Source: Nymphaea colorata (Eukaryota > Streptophyta > Magnoliopsida > Nymphaeales > Nymphaeaceae). From it: a DNA stretch of 64,000 nucleotides. The DNA is taken from positions 12,575,214 to 12,639,213 of the forward strand of contig NC_045143.1 of NCBI RefSeq assembly GCF_008831285.2, given 5' to 3'. Below, in pieces: positions 1-8,777 of the stretch; the stretch's first letter is position 1, and every line of letters starts with the position of its first letter. A model generated the notes under the pieces. The model was not told the DNA's origin and did not search any database. It saw nothing but the letters and a program-made list of their open reading frames with translations. The translations under genes were made by a program, and so were the position numbers.

Positions 1-810
1 TATATGAGTAGCCAAGTGGTAACTTCACCTGAATGATAGATGAATAAGGAATGATCAAGTGAACTTCTGAGAAAACCAGCCTGCTGTATATGAAGGGGGA
101 ATCTATTGAACCATGAGCGAGATGCTTGCTTAAGCCCATACAGTGATTTTTGTAATTTGCACACCCATTTGGCTGGATCATTGGTAGCATTACTTGGAGG
201 TTATTCAATGAATATTTCTTCCTTTAGAAAGCCCAGAAGAAAAATATTTTTAATATCCAACTGATATAAATTTCATCCATATGAGACGACAAGAGAGATG
301 ATAACTCGGATCGTTCCCATCTTGATGACTGGACTGAAAGTCTCATCATAATCTTCTCCGTACTACTGAGTGAAGCCTCTAGCCACGAGTCGAGCCTTAT
401 ATCTCTCAATGCTTCCATTAGGTTTATACTTGAGTTTGTAAACCTATTTTGAGCCCACTACATTCTTACCATCTAGACGAGGAACAATCTCCTAGGTTTG
501 ACATTCATTTAAGGCAGCTATTTCTTCATTCATGGCCTCGGTCCAATATTTGCTTTTGCACGTGTGCTCATAGCATTTTGGCTCCACCTTTTTGTTCAAT
601 TCTGTCATGAAAAGCTGAAAATCTAAAGAGAAATTATCATAACTGACCCATCTATCAATAGAGTGCCGCACATGTTCTAATCTACATGGACAAGTAGTGG
701 TAATTTTTGAATCAGTTGCAGGAACTGATTGTCGATTATACACCAGTCCTAAAAACCGATTAGGTGAAGTCATGTTCATTCTGTTGGTATGAGTAGATGC
801 AGGTATGCTG
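1..810 (-). pseudogene. Element A (copia), integrase-RT linker and start of reverse transcriptase, truncated by window edge
   Basis: Read on the minus strand, 492-779 is open and encodes the linker between integrase and reverse transcriptase, ending in the lead-in 'YWTEAMNEEIAALNE' that precedes the copia RT domain (RVT_2). Lower positions continue in broken frames with recognisable RT pieces: 'WVCKLKYKPNGSIERYKARL', 'YNLYQLDIKN'-like and 'LYGLKQASRSWF'-like segments. The rest of the RT, RNase H and 3' LTR lie off the left edge. Stops and frameshifts make it non-coding. It is the left-hand part of the same minus-strand element whose integrase lies at 6212-7030; element B (811-6211) sits between them. 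Family identity is clear from the motifs; continuity across element B is inferred from matching strand, order and position in the polyprotein. Confidence 0.85.
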
Positions 811-1209
811 TGTTAGGAAATAAGATATCTTGTTGATATCATAGCTAGATTAGGTTTTACATTTTTTACATTTTATTTTCATTTTTATGTATTTTATTAT
901 TTCTTTTATTTTTCTTTTTCTTTTCTTTTATTTTCCTTTTCTTTTTCTTTTTGTTTCCCCTTTGTTCTAGCTGTTGGGAGTTCCGGCTCCTTTATGAGCC
1001 GTTGGAACCTCCAACGGCTAGAACAGCCCTCTCTTCCTTCTCTCCTTCACTCTAATTGGTTATATATATTCTTGGGCTGCCTCTTGTACAATGTATGCTG
1101 TTTTACACAGCCATTTGACATTCATTCAATAAGATTGATATATTTCAAGTGGCCTTAGTGCCTTTTCCTATCATATTCTTCTTTAGTGACTATTATAGTC
1201 ACATTTATA
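811..1209 (+). repeat. Element B 5' LTR (399 bp)
   Basis: Starts TGTTAGG and ends ..TTTATA directly before the primer-binding site. It matches 5734-6211 almost base for base outside a polypyrimidine tract. It contains a TATA-like TTATATATATTC near 1059-1070 after a CT-rich stretch, which is the likely promoter, and AATAAGA downstream as a possible processing signal. A hairpin-forming AGCCGTTGG/CCAACGGCT unit is present once in full; the upstream unit is damaged here by a 3-bp loss and one C-to-T change relative to the 3' LTR. Confidence 0.93.
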
Positions 1210-1222
1210 TGGTATCAGAGCC
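1210..1222 (+). other. Element B primer-binding site (initiator-Met tRNA)
   Basis: TGGTATCAGAGCC begins immediately after the 5' LTR. This is the standard plant copia sequence complementary to the 3' end of initiator methionine tRNA, which primes minus-strand DNA synthesis. It also fixes the 3' end of the LTR at 1209. Confidence 0.95.
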
Positions 1223-1430
1223 ATTGGGCTGCATGTTGGAAAGCTTTTATAAGCTGTTTTTTGCTGTTTATGCTACTGGACTGTTGAAGAAAATTTTCAG
1301 ACGAGGCCATTGTTGCTGATCAACATTTCTTGAAGACCTTATTATTGCTGCTCACCAACTGTTTGGTGAAATTTCTAGGAGGACTTCCTCTTTGTTTCTC
1401 TTGGAGATTGTTACTTAAAATCTTGCTCTT

Positions 1431-2627
1431 ATGGAGGACTCCAAAGTCTTGATCGAAGGAGGAAGTTATCATGCTCCGTACAAGCTTGATGGAACCAACT
1501 ACACTCTATGGGCAAAATGCTTGGAGATGCATATCAAAGGGAAATATTTATGGGGTTTCATAAGAGGTACGTCTACCCCTCCTTCTCTCAAGTTGACCAA
1601 AATTGAAAATGGAGTTGAGAAAGACTTGAATGTAGAAGAGAGAAAAAATGCCATGGATGAATACTATAAAAAATTAGATGATTGGGAGGCCAAAAACTCT
1701 AGAATTAAAGAATGGATTTACGGAAGTATAGAACCTAGAATTGCCCAAAATCTCATGTATTATGAAAGAGCAAGTGAAGTTTGGGAATATCTCAAGGGAA
1801 TGTTTACCCAAAAAGATATGGCCCGTAAATATCTCTTGATTCAAAAAGCCCAAAGTATCAAGCAAGGTGAGAATAATGTTAGAGATTATTTTATAGAAAT
1901 CTCTAGTGTATGGAATGAGTTAGATCAACTTACTCCCAAACTAGGATTGGATTGTAAATGTCATGAGATTAGAAGAGAAGAAATCGATGAATTTAGGTTT
2001 TTTCAATTTCTTCAAGGTCTACGACCCGAATTTGAACAAATTAGGTCAGCCCTACTTTCTTTAGCCTCTCCTCCACCCATTCATGAACTTCTTACGAAGT
2101 TAAGCGGTGAAGAAACTAGAATGAAATTATCCAAAGAATTAGATAGTGTTCTTATTTCCAAACAAGAAGAAAAAGTTTTAGCCGCCTCTAGACCCGGGAA
2201 CAACATCAAATCTTTTAGACCTCCTCACTTTAAAAATCAAAATAGAGGGGAATTTAAGGTTGTTTGCCACTTTTGTCATGAACCGGGTCACATTAGACCT
2301 AGTTGTCCAAAGTTGAATAACAATGAAGGACAACCACGAAACTATGGAGGAAATCTTTTCAAAGGAGGAGCTTCATATCCTCAAGGAGGGCAACACAACC
2401 GTGGAAGTGGAACTTCATATTCACAAGGTGGGCAATACAATAATAGACAATTTGACCAAAGGAGGGTTGCAAATGTTGCAAATGAAGGATGTGATCTCTC
2501 TTCAATCTCCACAACGTTGAATCAAATCATGTCGGTGCTTCAACCTATGATCAAAGAGTCGAATCCCGGAGCACTAGCAACAACGGCATCTACCTCCAAC
2601 ACTCCCGGTATGTTTTCTTGGCTTTGA
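1431..2627 (+). CDS. gag: Element B Gag (copia capsid/nucleocapsid), 398 aa
   Basis: The ORF follows a leader of about 210 bp after the primer-binding site. The N-terminus carries the copia Gag signature 'YKLDGTNYTLWAKCLEMHI' (about residues 17-35), followed by the UBN2-type capsid region with 'YLLIQKAQSIKQGENNVRDY'. A zinc knuckle of form CX2CX4HX4C is complete, with C279, C282, H287 and C292. A glycine-, asparagine- and glutamine-rich tail follows. Gag forms the particle that packages element RNA in the cytoplasm. The ORF ends at TGA 2625-2627, exactly one codon before the protease motif DSGAS. Pol continues in the same frame, so gag and pol are one reading frame with one stop between them. 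Confidence 0.92.
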   Translation: MEDSKVLIEGGSYHAPYKLDGTNYTLWAKCLEMHIKGKYLWGFIRGTSTPPSLKLTKIENGVEKDLNVEERKNAMDEYYKKLDDWEAKNSRIKEWIYGSIEPRIAQNLMYYERASEVWEYLKGMFTQKDMARKYLLIQKAQSIKQGENNVRDYFIEISSVWNELDQLTPKLGLDCKCHEIRREEIDEFRFFQFLQGLRPEFEQIRSALLSLASPPPIHELLTKLSGEETRMKLSKELDSVLISKQEEKVLAASRPGNNIKSFRPPHFKNQNRGEFKVVCHFCHEPGHIRPSCPKLNNNEGQPRNYGGNLFKGGASYPQGGQHNRGSGTSYSQGGQYNNRQFDQRRVANVANEGCDLSSISTTLNQIMSVLQPMIKESNPGALATTASTSNTPGMFSWL

Positions 2628-5600
2628 GATTCCGGTGCATCTTTTCATATGACACCAAATATATCATCTTTGACCAATTTTGAACAAGCAAGAAAAGAAT
2701 CTAATGTAGTTACTGCCGATGGAACATCTTTGAATGTTAAAGGGATCGGGGATTTTGAAAAAGAATTTGGAAAACAAAAGTTCTTTGTTCCAAAAGTTAG
2801 TTATGTCCCTAGACTTAATCTTAACTTACTTTCTGTATCTCAAATTTCAGATCTTGGTTTTGACATTGTTTTCTCATCAAATAAATGTTTGGTGCAGGAT
2901 CACCAAACCGGGAGATTGATTGGGGAAGGTTTTAGAAAAGGGGACCTTTACTACATGGACAATTTATGCATCCCCAAGGAAAAGTTTTGTCACTATGTGA
3001 AAAATGTGGACATTAATGTTTGGCATCAAAGATTAGGTCATCCAAACATTAGAAAATTGTCTATGATGAGTCCTACCAAGGACGTTTGTATTGAGAATTT
3101 CAAATGTAATGATTGTATACATGGAAAAATGAAATCCTTATCTTTTGGACAAAGAAGCTTCTTTTCCTCTTTTCCCTTTGAACTTGTTCATTCCGATGTG
3201 TGGGGGCCCTCTCCTATCATGTCAAAAGGAGGGCTATCATATTATGTGATATTTGTTGATGATTTCACTAGATATTGTTGGATATATTTCTTAAGATACA
3301 AATCTGAGGTTTTTGAGATGTTCAAAAATTTTCACAACTTAGTACAAACACAGTTTAATGCTAAATTAAAAATCCTAAGGACTGATTCTGGAGGCGAATA
3401 CATTTCAAATGAGTTCAAAAGATATTTAGAAAACTATGGAATAGTCCATCAAAAATCTTGTCCAAGAACACCTCAACAAAATGGACTTTCTGAAAGAAAA
3501 CATAGGCACATAATTGAAACAACTAAAACTCTTCTTATTGCCAAAAATGTGCCTAAAAACTTTTGGGCCGAAACAGCCCTAGCATCTGTATATCTCATCA
3601 ATAGAATGTCTTCAAAAGCTTTAAATAATATAACCCCTTTTGAAAAATTATTCAAATATGAACCTGATTTGAAAAGGCTTCGTGTTTTTGGTTGCAAATG
3701 TTTTGTTCTTAATGACAAGGCTGATAAACTAAGTTCAAATGTTATTGAGTGTGTTTTTATTGGTTATTCTGAAACACAAAAAGGCTACAAATGTTATGAT
3801 CCAGTCAAAGACAAGATCATAGTTTCAAGAAATGTAAAGTTTTGTGAAGACGAAAATGGATTCAAAATTTGTGAAAAATCACAACACAACAATGATTATT
3901 CCTTTTTATTTAAGTATCTCTCTCAATGTGATGATGAAATGCATGATGTTGATGATAGTAACACTGATGATAACGATAACGGAGTAGCCAAGGATATAAT
4001 CACATATCATAGAAGAAACCGGCAACAAGATGTTGATGAAGGAGAACATCATGAGACTATTGATCTCCAACCAACTCTACAAAGTGAAGAAAACCTTAGA
4101 AGATCTATTAGAAATGTAAGACAACCCAATAGGTTTGTGTCATATGAAACTTTCACCCCAACTCATAGAGCTAGAATTAATGCCATTCACTCTCACTTTG
4201 AACCTTCTACTTTTAATGAAGCCTCTAAATATATTGAATGGAAGAATGCCATGATAGAAGAATTAGATGCCTTGAGAAAAGCCCAAACTTGGGAAATACA
4301 AGACCTACCTATAGGAAAAAAGACTATTGGATGCAAGTGGGTTTACAAGGTGAAGACTAGAAGTGACGGATCTTTAGAAAGATATAAAGCCAGGCTTGTT
4401 GCCAAAGGTTACGCTCAAGAATATGGTATTGACTATGAGGAAACCTTTGCTCCTGTAGCTAGAATGACTACTGTTAGGACCCTTATTGCTTTAGCATCTA
4501 TTAAAAACTGGAATATCTACCAAATGGACGTTAAAAATGTATTTTTAAATGGAGATCTTATGGAAGAAGTTTACATGGAAGTACCACCAGGGTTGTCAGT
4601 TCCTCAAGGAAAAGTTCTTAGACTTAATAAGGCTCTTTATGGCCTCAAACAAGCTCCTAAAGCTTGGTTTGACCGTTTCTACTCTGTTATTTCTGATTAT
4701 GGATTTCATTCATGTTTAACTGACACTGCCTTGTTTGTTAAGAATACTAATGCAGGTATCATAATCCTCCTACTGTATGTTGATGACATGATCATTACAG
4801 GTAGTGATAAGGAAGGTATTAGAGAATGTAAAAAATTGTTACAAAGAACTTTTGAAATGAAAGATTTAGGTTTTCTAACGTATTTCTTGGGTATTGAGGT
4901 TGCATATTCTACTAGAGGATATTTTTTATCACAAACTAAGTTTGCTGCAGAGATCATTGCTAAATCAGGCATAACAGATGATAAGGTCATAGAAACTCCT
5001 GAAGCAGTAGGAAACAAAATGAAGATTGATGATGGAGTTCCACTTACAAATCCCACTCATTATCGACAACTTGTGGGTTCCTTAATGTATTTTAGCATCA
5101 CTCGGCCTGACATTGCTCATGCAATTCATACTGTGAGTCAATTCCAACATGCTCCATCAACCGTTCATATGGGAGCTGTTCTTCGTATCATTAGATATAT
5201 CAAGGGAACAATAAATAAGGGAGTATTTATGTCTTCCTCTTCCCCTTTAAACTTGATTGCTTATACTGATGCTGATTGGGGAGGAGATCCAAATGATAGA
5301 CACTCAACTACTGGTTTTTATGTTTTTTTAGGAGAATCACTCATCTCATGGAAGTGCAAGAAACAACAGAAAGTCTCTCTATCCTCTACTGAAGCTGAAT
5401 ATCGAGCCATGGCTTCTACAACTATGGAAATTGTGTGGCTTCGTCAAATGCTTCTTGATATGGGAACAAGAATAGAAGAACCTACTGATTTGTGCTGCGA
5501 TAACAAGAGTTCTATCTACATTGCCAAGAATCAAACATTTCATGAACGAACAAAGCATATAGAGATGGATTGTCACTATGTTCGTGAAGAATTTTTGAAC

Positions 5601-5720
5601 AAGACAATCAAACTTCCATATGTCTCCTCCGAGTTCCAGCTGGCTGATTTCTTCACGAAGCCTCTATGTTCTCCCAGATTCAACTTTTTTTTAAATAAAC
5701 TTTCGGTGTTAGCACCGTAA
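2628..5720 (+). CDS. pol: Element B Pol polyprotein: protease, integrase, reverse transcriptase, RNase H
   Basis: The frame is open from the codon after the gag UGA; the first Met is at 2649, but that start would lose the protease motif DSGAS at 2628, so expression by readthrough is more sensible. With residue numbers from Met 2649, the protease and GAG_pre-integrase regions (His/Cys cluster 'WHQRLGHPN...CNDC') come first. The integrase core has D183 (HSDVWG), D246 (RTDSGGEY) and E282 (GLSERK), which is exact DD35E spacing. RT follows with the catalytic YVDD at 710-713. RNase H has 'YTDADWGG', 'SLSSTEAEY' and 'CDNKSSIYIAKN'. The order integrase before RT defines copia. It ends at TAA 5718-5720, five bases before the polypurine tract. 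No frameshift or internal stop is present over more than 1,020 codons. Confidence 0.93.
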   Translation, partial: DSGASFHMTPNISSLTNFEQARKESNVVTADGTSLNVKGIGDFEKEFGKQKFFVPKVSYVPRLNLNLLSVSQISDLGFDIVFSSNKCLVQDHQTGRLIGEGFRKGDLYYMDNLCIPKEKFCHYVKNVDINVWHQRLGHPNIRKLSMMSPTKDVCIENFKCNDCIHGKMKSLSFGQRSFFSSFPFELVHSDVWGPSPIMSKGGLSYYVIFVDDFTRYCWIYFLRYKSEVFEMFKNFHNLVQTQFNAKLKILRTDSGGEYISNEFKRYLENYGIVHQKSCPRTPQQNGLSERKHRHIIETTKTLLIAKNVPKNFWAETALASVYLINRMSSKALNNITPFEKLFKYEPDLKRLRVFGCKCFVLNDKADKLSSNVIECVFIGYSETQKGYKCYDPVKDKIIVSRNVKFCEDENGFKICEKSQHNNDYSFLFKYLSQCDDEMHDVDDSNTDDNDNGVAKDIITYHRRNRQQDVDEGEHHETIDLQPTLQSEENLRRSIRNVRQPNRFVSYETFTPTHRARINAIHSHFEPSTFNEASKYIEWKNAMIEELDALRKAQTWEIQDLPIGKKTIGCKWVYKVKTRSDGSLERYKARLVAKGYAQEYGIDYEETFAPVARMTTVRTLIALASIKNWNIYQMDVKNVFLNGDLMEEVYMEVPPGLSVPQGKVLRLNKALYGLKQAPKAWFDRFYSVISDYGFHSCLTDTALFVKNTNAGIIILLLYVDDMIITGSDKEGIRECKKLLQRTFEMKDLGFLTYFLGIEVAYSTRGYFLSQTKFAAEIIAKSGITDDKVIETPEAVGNKMKIDDGVPLTNPTHYRQLVGSLMYFSITRPDIAHAIHTVSQFQHAPSTVHMGAVLRIIRYIKGTINKGVFMSSSSPLNLIAYTDADWGGDPNDRHSTTGFYVFLGESLISWKCKKQQKVSLSSTEAEYRAMASTTMEIVWLRQMLLDMGTRIEEPTDLCCDNKSSIYIAKNQTFHERTKHIEMDCHYVREEFLNKTIKLPYVSSEFQLADFFTKPLCSPRFNFFLNKLSVLAP

Positions 5721-5724
5721 GTTT

Positions 5725-5733
5725 AAGGGGGGG
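5725..5733 (+). other. Element B polypurine tract
   Basis: AAGGGGGGG lies directly against the 3' LTR start at 5734. This position and composition are what plus-strand priming needs in LTR retrotransposons. Confidence 0.88.
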
Positions 5734-6211
5734 TGTTAGGAAATAAGATATCTTGTTGATATCATAGCTAGATTAGGTTTTACATTTTTTACATTTTATT
5801 TTCATTTTTATGTATTTTATTATTTCTTTTATTTTTCTTTTTCTTTTCTTTTATTTTCCTTTTCTTTTTCTTTTCTTTTCTTTTCTTTTTCTTTTCTTTT
5901 CTTTTTCTTTTCTTTTTCTTTTCTTTTCTTTTTCCTTTTCTTTTTCTTTTTGTTTCCCCTTTGTTCTAGCCGTTGGGAGTTCCAACGGCTCCTTTATGAG
6001 CCGTTGGAACCTCCAACGGCTAGAACAGCCCTCTCTTCCTTCTCTCCTTCACTCTAATTGGTTATATATATTCTTGGGCTGCCTCTTGTACAATGTATAC
6101 TGTTTTACACAGCCATTTGACATTCATTCAATAAGATTGATATATTTCAAGTGGCCTTAGTGCCTTTTCCTATCATATTCTTCTTTAGTGACTATTATAG
6201 TCACATTTATA
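5734..6211 (+). repeat. Element B 3' LTR (478 bp)
   Basis: Matches the 5' LTR except for about 76 extra bases of CTTTT/CTTTTT repeats (roughly 5870-5945), a 3-bp difference, and two single-base differences. The hairpin block at about 5967-6027 is complete here: two units of AGCCGTTGG-5 bases-CCAACGGCT separated by CTCCTTTATG, with the outer bases also pairing. The polypyrimidine expansion explains a short open reading frame here that is not a gene. Confidence 0.93.
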
Positions 6212-7030
6212 GTCCATCTGAGTGTCTGTGGCTGTCTCAAGTTTATCAATAATCCTGTCACTTTGCGTGGTGTGTATCAGCTCTTTGGCCTAATATTTCA
6301 GCATTCAGCCATGATTCATATACATCATTTCTTACATTAAGTGTTGCATGTGAGTCCTTTAAATCCTTCAACCTGAGCTCATCAAAAACAACATGTCGTG
6401 AAATATGCACACGTCCAGTCTTGGATTGTAGCAACGATAGCCTTTATAATTTTCTGCATAACCCACAAATCGACACATGACAGCTCGATCGTGAAACTTA
6501 TTTCTCAAAGAAACATCAACATGAACGTAACAGATGCATCCAAAAACATGTAGTTCATCATAATTTGGTTGTTTTTTATGTAAAATAAAGAATGGAGATT
6601 TTCCTTCAAGTATGGATAGTGGCAGTTGATTCATAACATGAACAACTGTATGGAAGGCTTCAGTCCACAAAGTCATGGGCACATCTGTGTTATGCATCAT
6701 ACTTAGAGCACTTTTGACTATGTGTCTGTGTTTCTTTCAACAATACCATTCTGTTGTGGTGTGCGTGGACATGAAATCTGTCTAGTAATCCAATGATTTA
6801 GTAAATACTCAGTAAATTCATTTGAAATGAACTCACCATCGCCATCACATTCGAAATGCATGATATTACTAGAATATTTGTTTTGGACCAAGACATGAAA
6901 TTGAGTGAATAAGCGAAAAACTTCCAATTTGCTTTTCATGAAGTGAATCCAAGTATAACGTGAATAAGAATCAATGAAAACAACATAATATCTACTCCCA
7001 GATACGAAGAAATAGAAGCAGGCTCCCAAA
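6212..7030 (-). pseudogene. Element A integrase core (copia), frameshifted
   Basis: Two minus-strand open segments, 6718-7029 and 6368-6700, together cover the integrase core and its C-terminal side. Visible motifs are 'YYVVFIDSYSRYTWIHF', 'SCPRTPQQNGIVER' (holding the catalytic Glu) and 'LHVFGCICYVH'. The second catalytic Asp region reads 'ECDGDGEFISNEF' in place of the usual TDNGGE. The two segments are in different frames, and another frameshift near 7020 separates them from the upstream GAG_pre-integrase part. It is therefore a decayed integrase. It belongs to the same element as 1-810 and 7031-8064, on either side of the element B insertion. Confidence 0.85.
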
Positions 7031-8064
7031 CATCAGAATATATGGTGTCAAATAACTTCGAAGCTCGCTTGTTTATTGATTGAAAAGGAAGGGCATGGCT
7101 CTTACAAATATGACAGCTTGAGCACATGCAAGACTCATTGACAGGACTTAGACTAGACTTATGTAATAGTCCGTCTGTAACAAGACTTTGAATGAAAGAC
7201 CGATTACAATGTGCTAAACAACTGTGCCAAAGAGATGGCATATCATACTCTGTTATATTGACTTCACTATGGCTGGGGAAAGTTAAATCTGAAACACAAG
7301 ACTTAGACACCTTTGGAGTTTCTTCAATGACGTATGTCTCCTTTGCGAACACCCTCAGCGAATGTCTTCTTGGTTTGAGCATCTTTGACATAAATAGAAG
7401 GAGTAAACTCAACAGAGGAATGAGTATCATCAATAAGCTTTGACACAGAAATTATATATTCTTTTGACATTTGGAACAACGAGAACATTTTTTAAAGGTA
7501 TGGAGGAATGAACCATGGATAAGTGTGCATTTCCAATATGTGATATTTTGTGATGGAAACCATCTCCTGTGACAACTGAGCCGTTTGCTAAATAAGGGAG
7601 AGCGCTAGAAAGCTTACCTGCGTCACCAGTTACATGAGCTGCGGCACCAGAATCCACATACCATTATCCTTCCTCATTTTGCTTGAGATTGACTTTAGAC
7701 AACACTGTCATTAAAATCTGTTGTACATCAGGGGAAATGTTCGACGTTGCAATCGTGTTCGAAACAGATGACCCTGCTGCCTTATTGTCACGCTTGACCT
7801 GTTTTCCCTTGTTCTGAGGATTATGCTAATATTCTGACTTCACAGACCTCTCTTATTGCAATAAAAACAAGTAGGTATCCTTCATGGTACATTTGTCTGT
7901 GCATCTGTGTTTAGTGTAGAAAGGATACCTCTCCCCATCACTGCCTGTGAGTTCCAAATTCTTGGACGACTTCCTTGCAAAGCATGGGTCCCAGTGACCA
8001 ACACATTGTGATTGCCAGAATGAACTAATTCATGTCGTTGTACACGACTCGCTTCATGCTGAAC
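7031..8064 (-). pseudogene. Element A GAG_pre-integrase, protease and nucleocapsid region
   Basis: Reading leftwards from 8064: the Gag tail has half a zinc knuckle ('CFYCNKRG', the His and last Cys lost to a frameshift near 7830), then the protease with 'YVDSGAAAHVTGDAG' (about 7610-7660, with one stop just before it), then the GAG_pre-integrase domain 'SLWHSCLAHCNRSFIQSL' with 'CMCSSCHICKSHALPF', and the start of the integrase 'YSDVWEP'. Frames change at about 7430 and 7020. Position 8064 is the insertion point of element C, whose TGAAC target duplication is 8060-8064; element A resumes at 12335. Confidence 0.83.
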
Positions 8065-8317
8065 TGTTGAAGTATGTTAGACGGGTCTCGGGACCGGGTC
8101 CGGATCCATACCCGATCCATCTTGTAGCCCTTGTTGGGCATTACTTAAGTCGTGTAACCCTAATCTTTATGGAAAATGAAATCTTAAGAGAGAGAGAGTC
8201 TGGCGGCTAGTGGGCAACCAGCTCCTCCTCATCCGTGGTTTTTTTCCTCTTGTTGAGGGTTTTTCCACGTTACATCGTGTTCCTCGTATTCTCTTTCTCT
8301 GTGCTCGTGTTTCTACA
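8065..8317 (+). repeat. Element C 5' LTR (253 bp)
   Basis: Starts TGTTGAAGTATG and ends TTCTACA, immediately before TGGTATCAGAGCC. It aligns with 12082-12334 without gaps. It contains GGGTCCGGATCC, a GA-repeat stretch and a T/C-rich 3' part. No strong TATA box is evident. Confidence 0.95.
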
Positions 8318-8330
8318 TGGTATCAGAGCC
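8318..8330 (+). other. Element C primer-binding site
   Basis: TGGTATCAGAGCC adjoins the end of the 5' LTR at 8317. It is identical to the site in element B and is the usual initiator-Met tRNA complement. Confidence 0.94.
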
Positions 8331-8777
8331 CACGAGATTGGGACTTTTTTGGTGATCGTAGAGTTTTCTTCACTCGCCTCCGCCGCTGTCACCGTCGTCG
8401 TTTCCACCGTCACCGCCGCCGTCGTCGTGTCCGACGTCGTTACCTTTCTATTGCATCGTCCGACGACGCTGCTGACACCGCCACCGGCGTCACCGCCCTT
8501 GCTGCTATCACCGTCATCGTTTCTGCCGCTGCCGCTGCTGTCACCGTCGTCGTTTTCGCCGCCGCCGCCGCCGCCGTTTGCTGTTGCCCCCCTTCCTCCC
8601 TGCCATCGCCCTCTGCGCCGTCGATATCGGCGCCTGACCTACTCCCTGCATCATTGTTCTCCTGCGGGATCTGCTGCAGAGTTCCAGCACCTCTGCTCAC
8701 GCCAGTTGCTGCGTGCTCCCCATTGCCGCGGCTGCCCTTTGTCACTGCAGGAGAAATTTGGGTGGTCGATCGACGTG
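8331..8777 (+). repeat. GC-rich CCG/GTC trinucleotide tract in the gag position of element C
   Basis: About 445 bp dominated by imperfect GTCACCGTCGTC, GCCGCCGCC and GCTGCTGTC units. It is open in several frames at once, giving Val/Ala/Thr-rich, Arg/His-rich and Ser/Pro-rich readings. None resembles copia Gag and no zinc knuckle is present. The frame shared with pol is open from within the LTR (8235) through the tract into the protease. This could be a noncoding leader left after gag was lost, or a very divergent N-terminal segment. Confidence 0.75.

Larger units (their letters stand above)
811..6211 (+). mobile_element. Element B: near-intact Ty1/copia LTR retrotransposon
   Basis: The element has a 5' LTR (811-1209), a primer-binding site matching the initiator-Met tRNA complement, gag, pol in copia order (protease, integrase, RT, RNase H), a polypurine tract and a 3' LTR (5734-6211). 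The LTRs differ by two substitutions, a 3-bp indel and a length change of about 76 bp in a CTTTT tract, so insertion is recent. It interrupts the minus-strand element A in the linker between integrase and RT. Bases flanking the LTRs (TGCTG on the left, GTCCA on the right) do not form the expected 5-bp target duplication. The single obvious coding defect is an in-frame UGA between gag and pol. It may be autonomous if that stop is suppressed, or disabled by one mutation. Confidence 0.95.

Noticed and set aside
4706-5056. 116-codon minus-strand ORF inside element B pol
   Set aside because: Shadow of the RT coding region; no independent motif.
5810-6160. 116-codon Phe/Ser/Leu-rich ORF
   Set aside because: It translates the CTTTT polypyrimidine tract of the element B 3' LTR.
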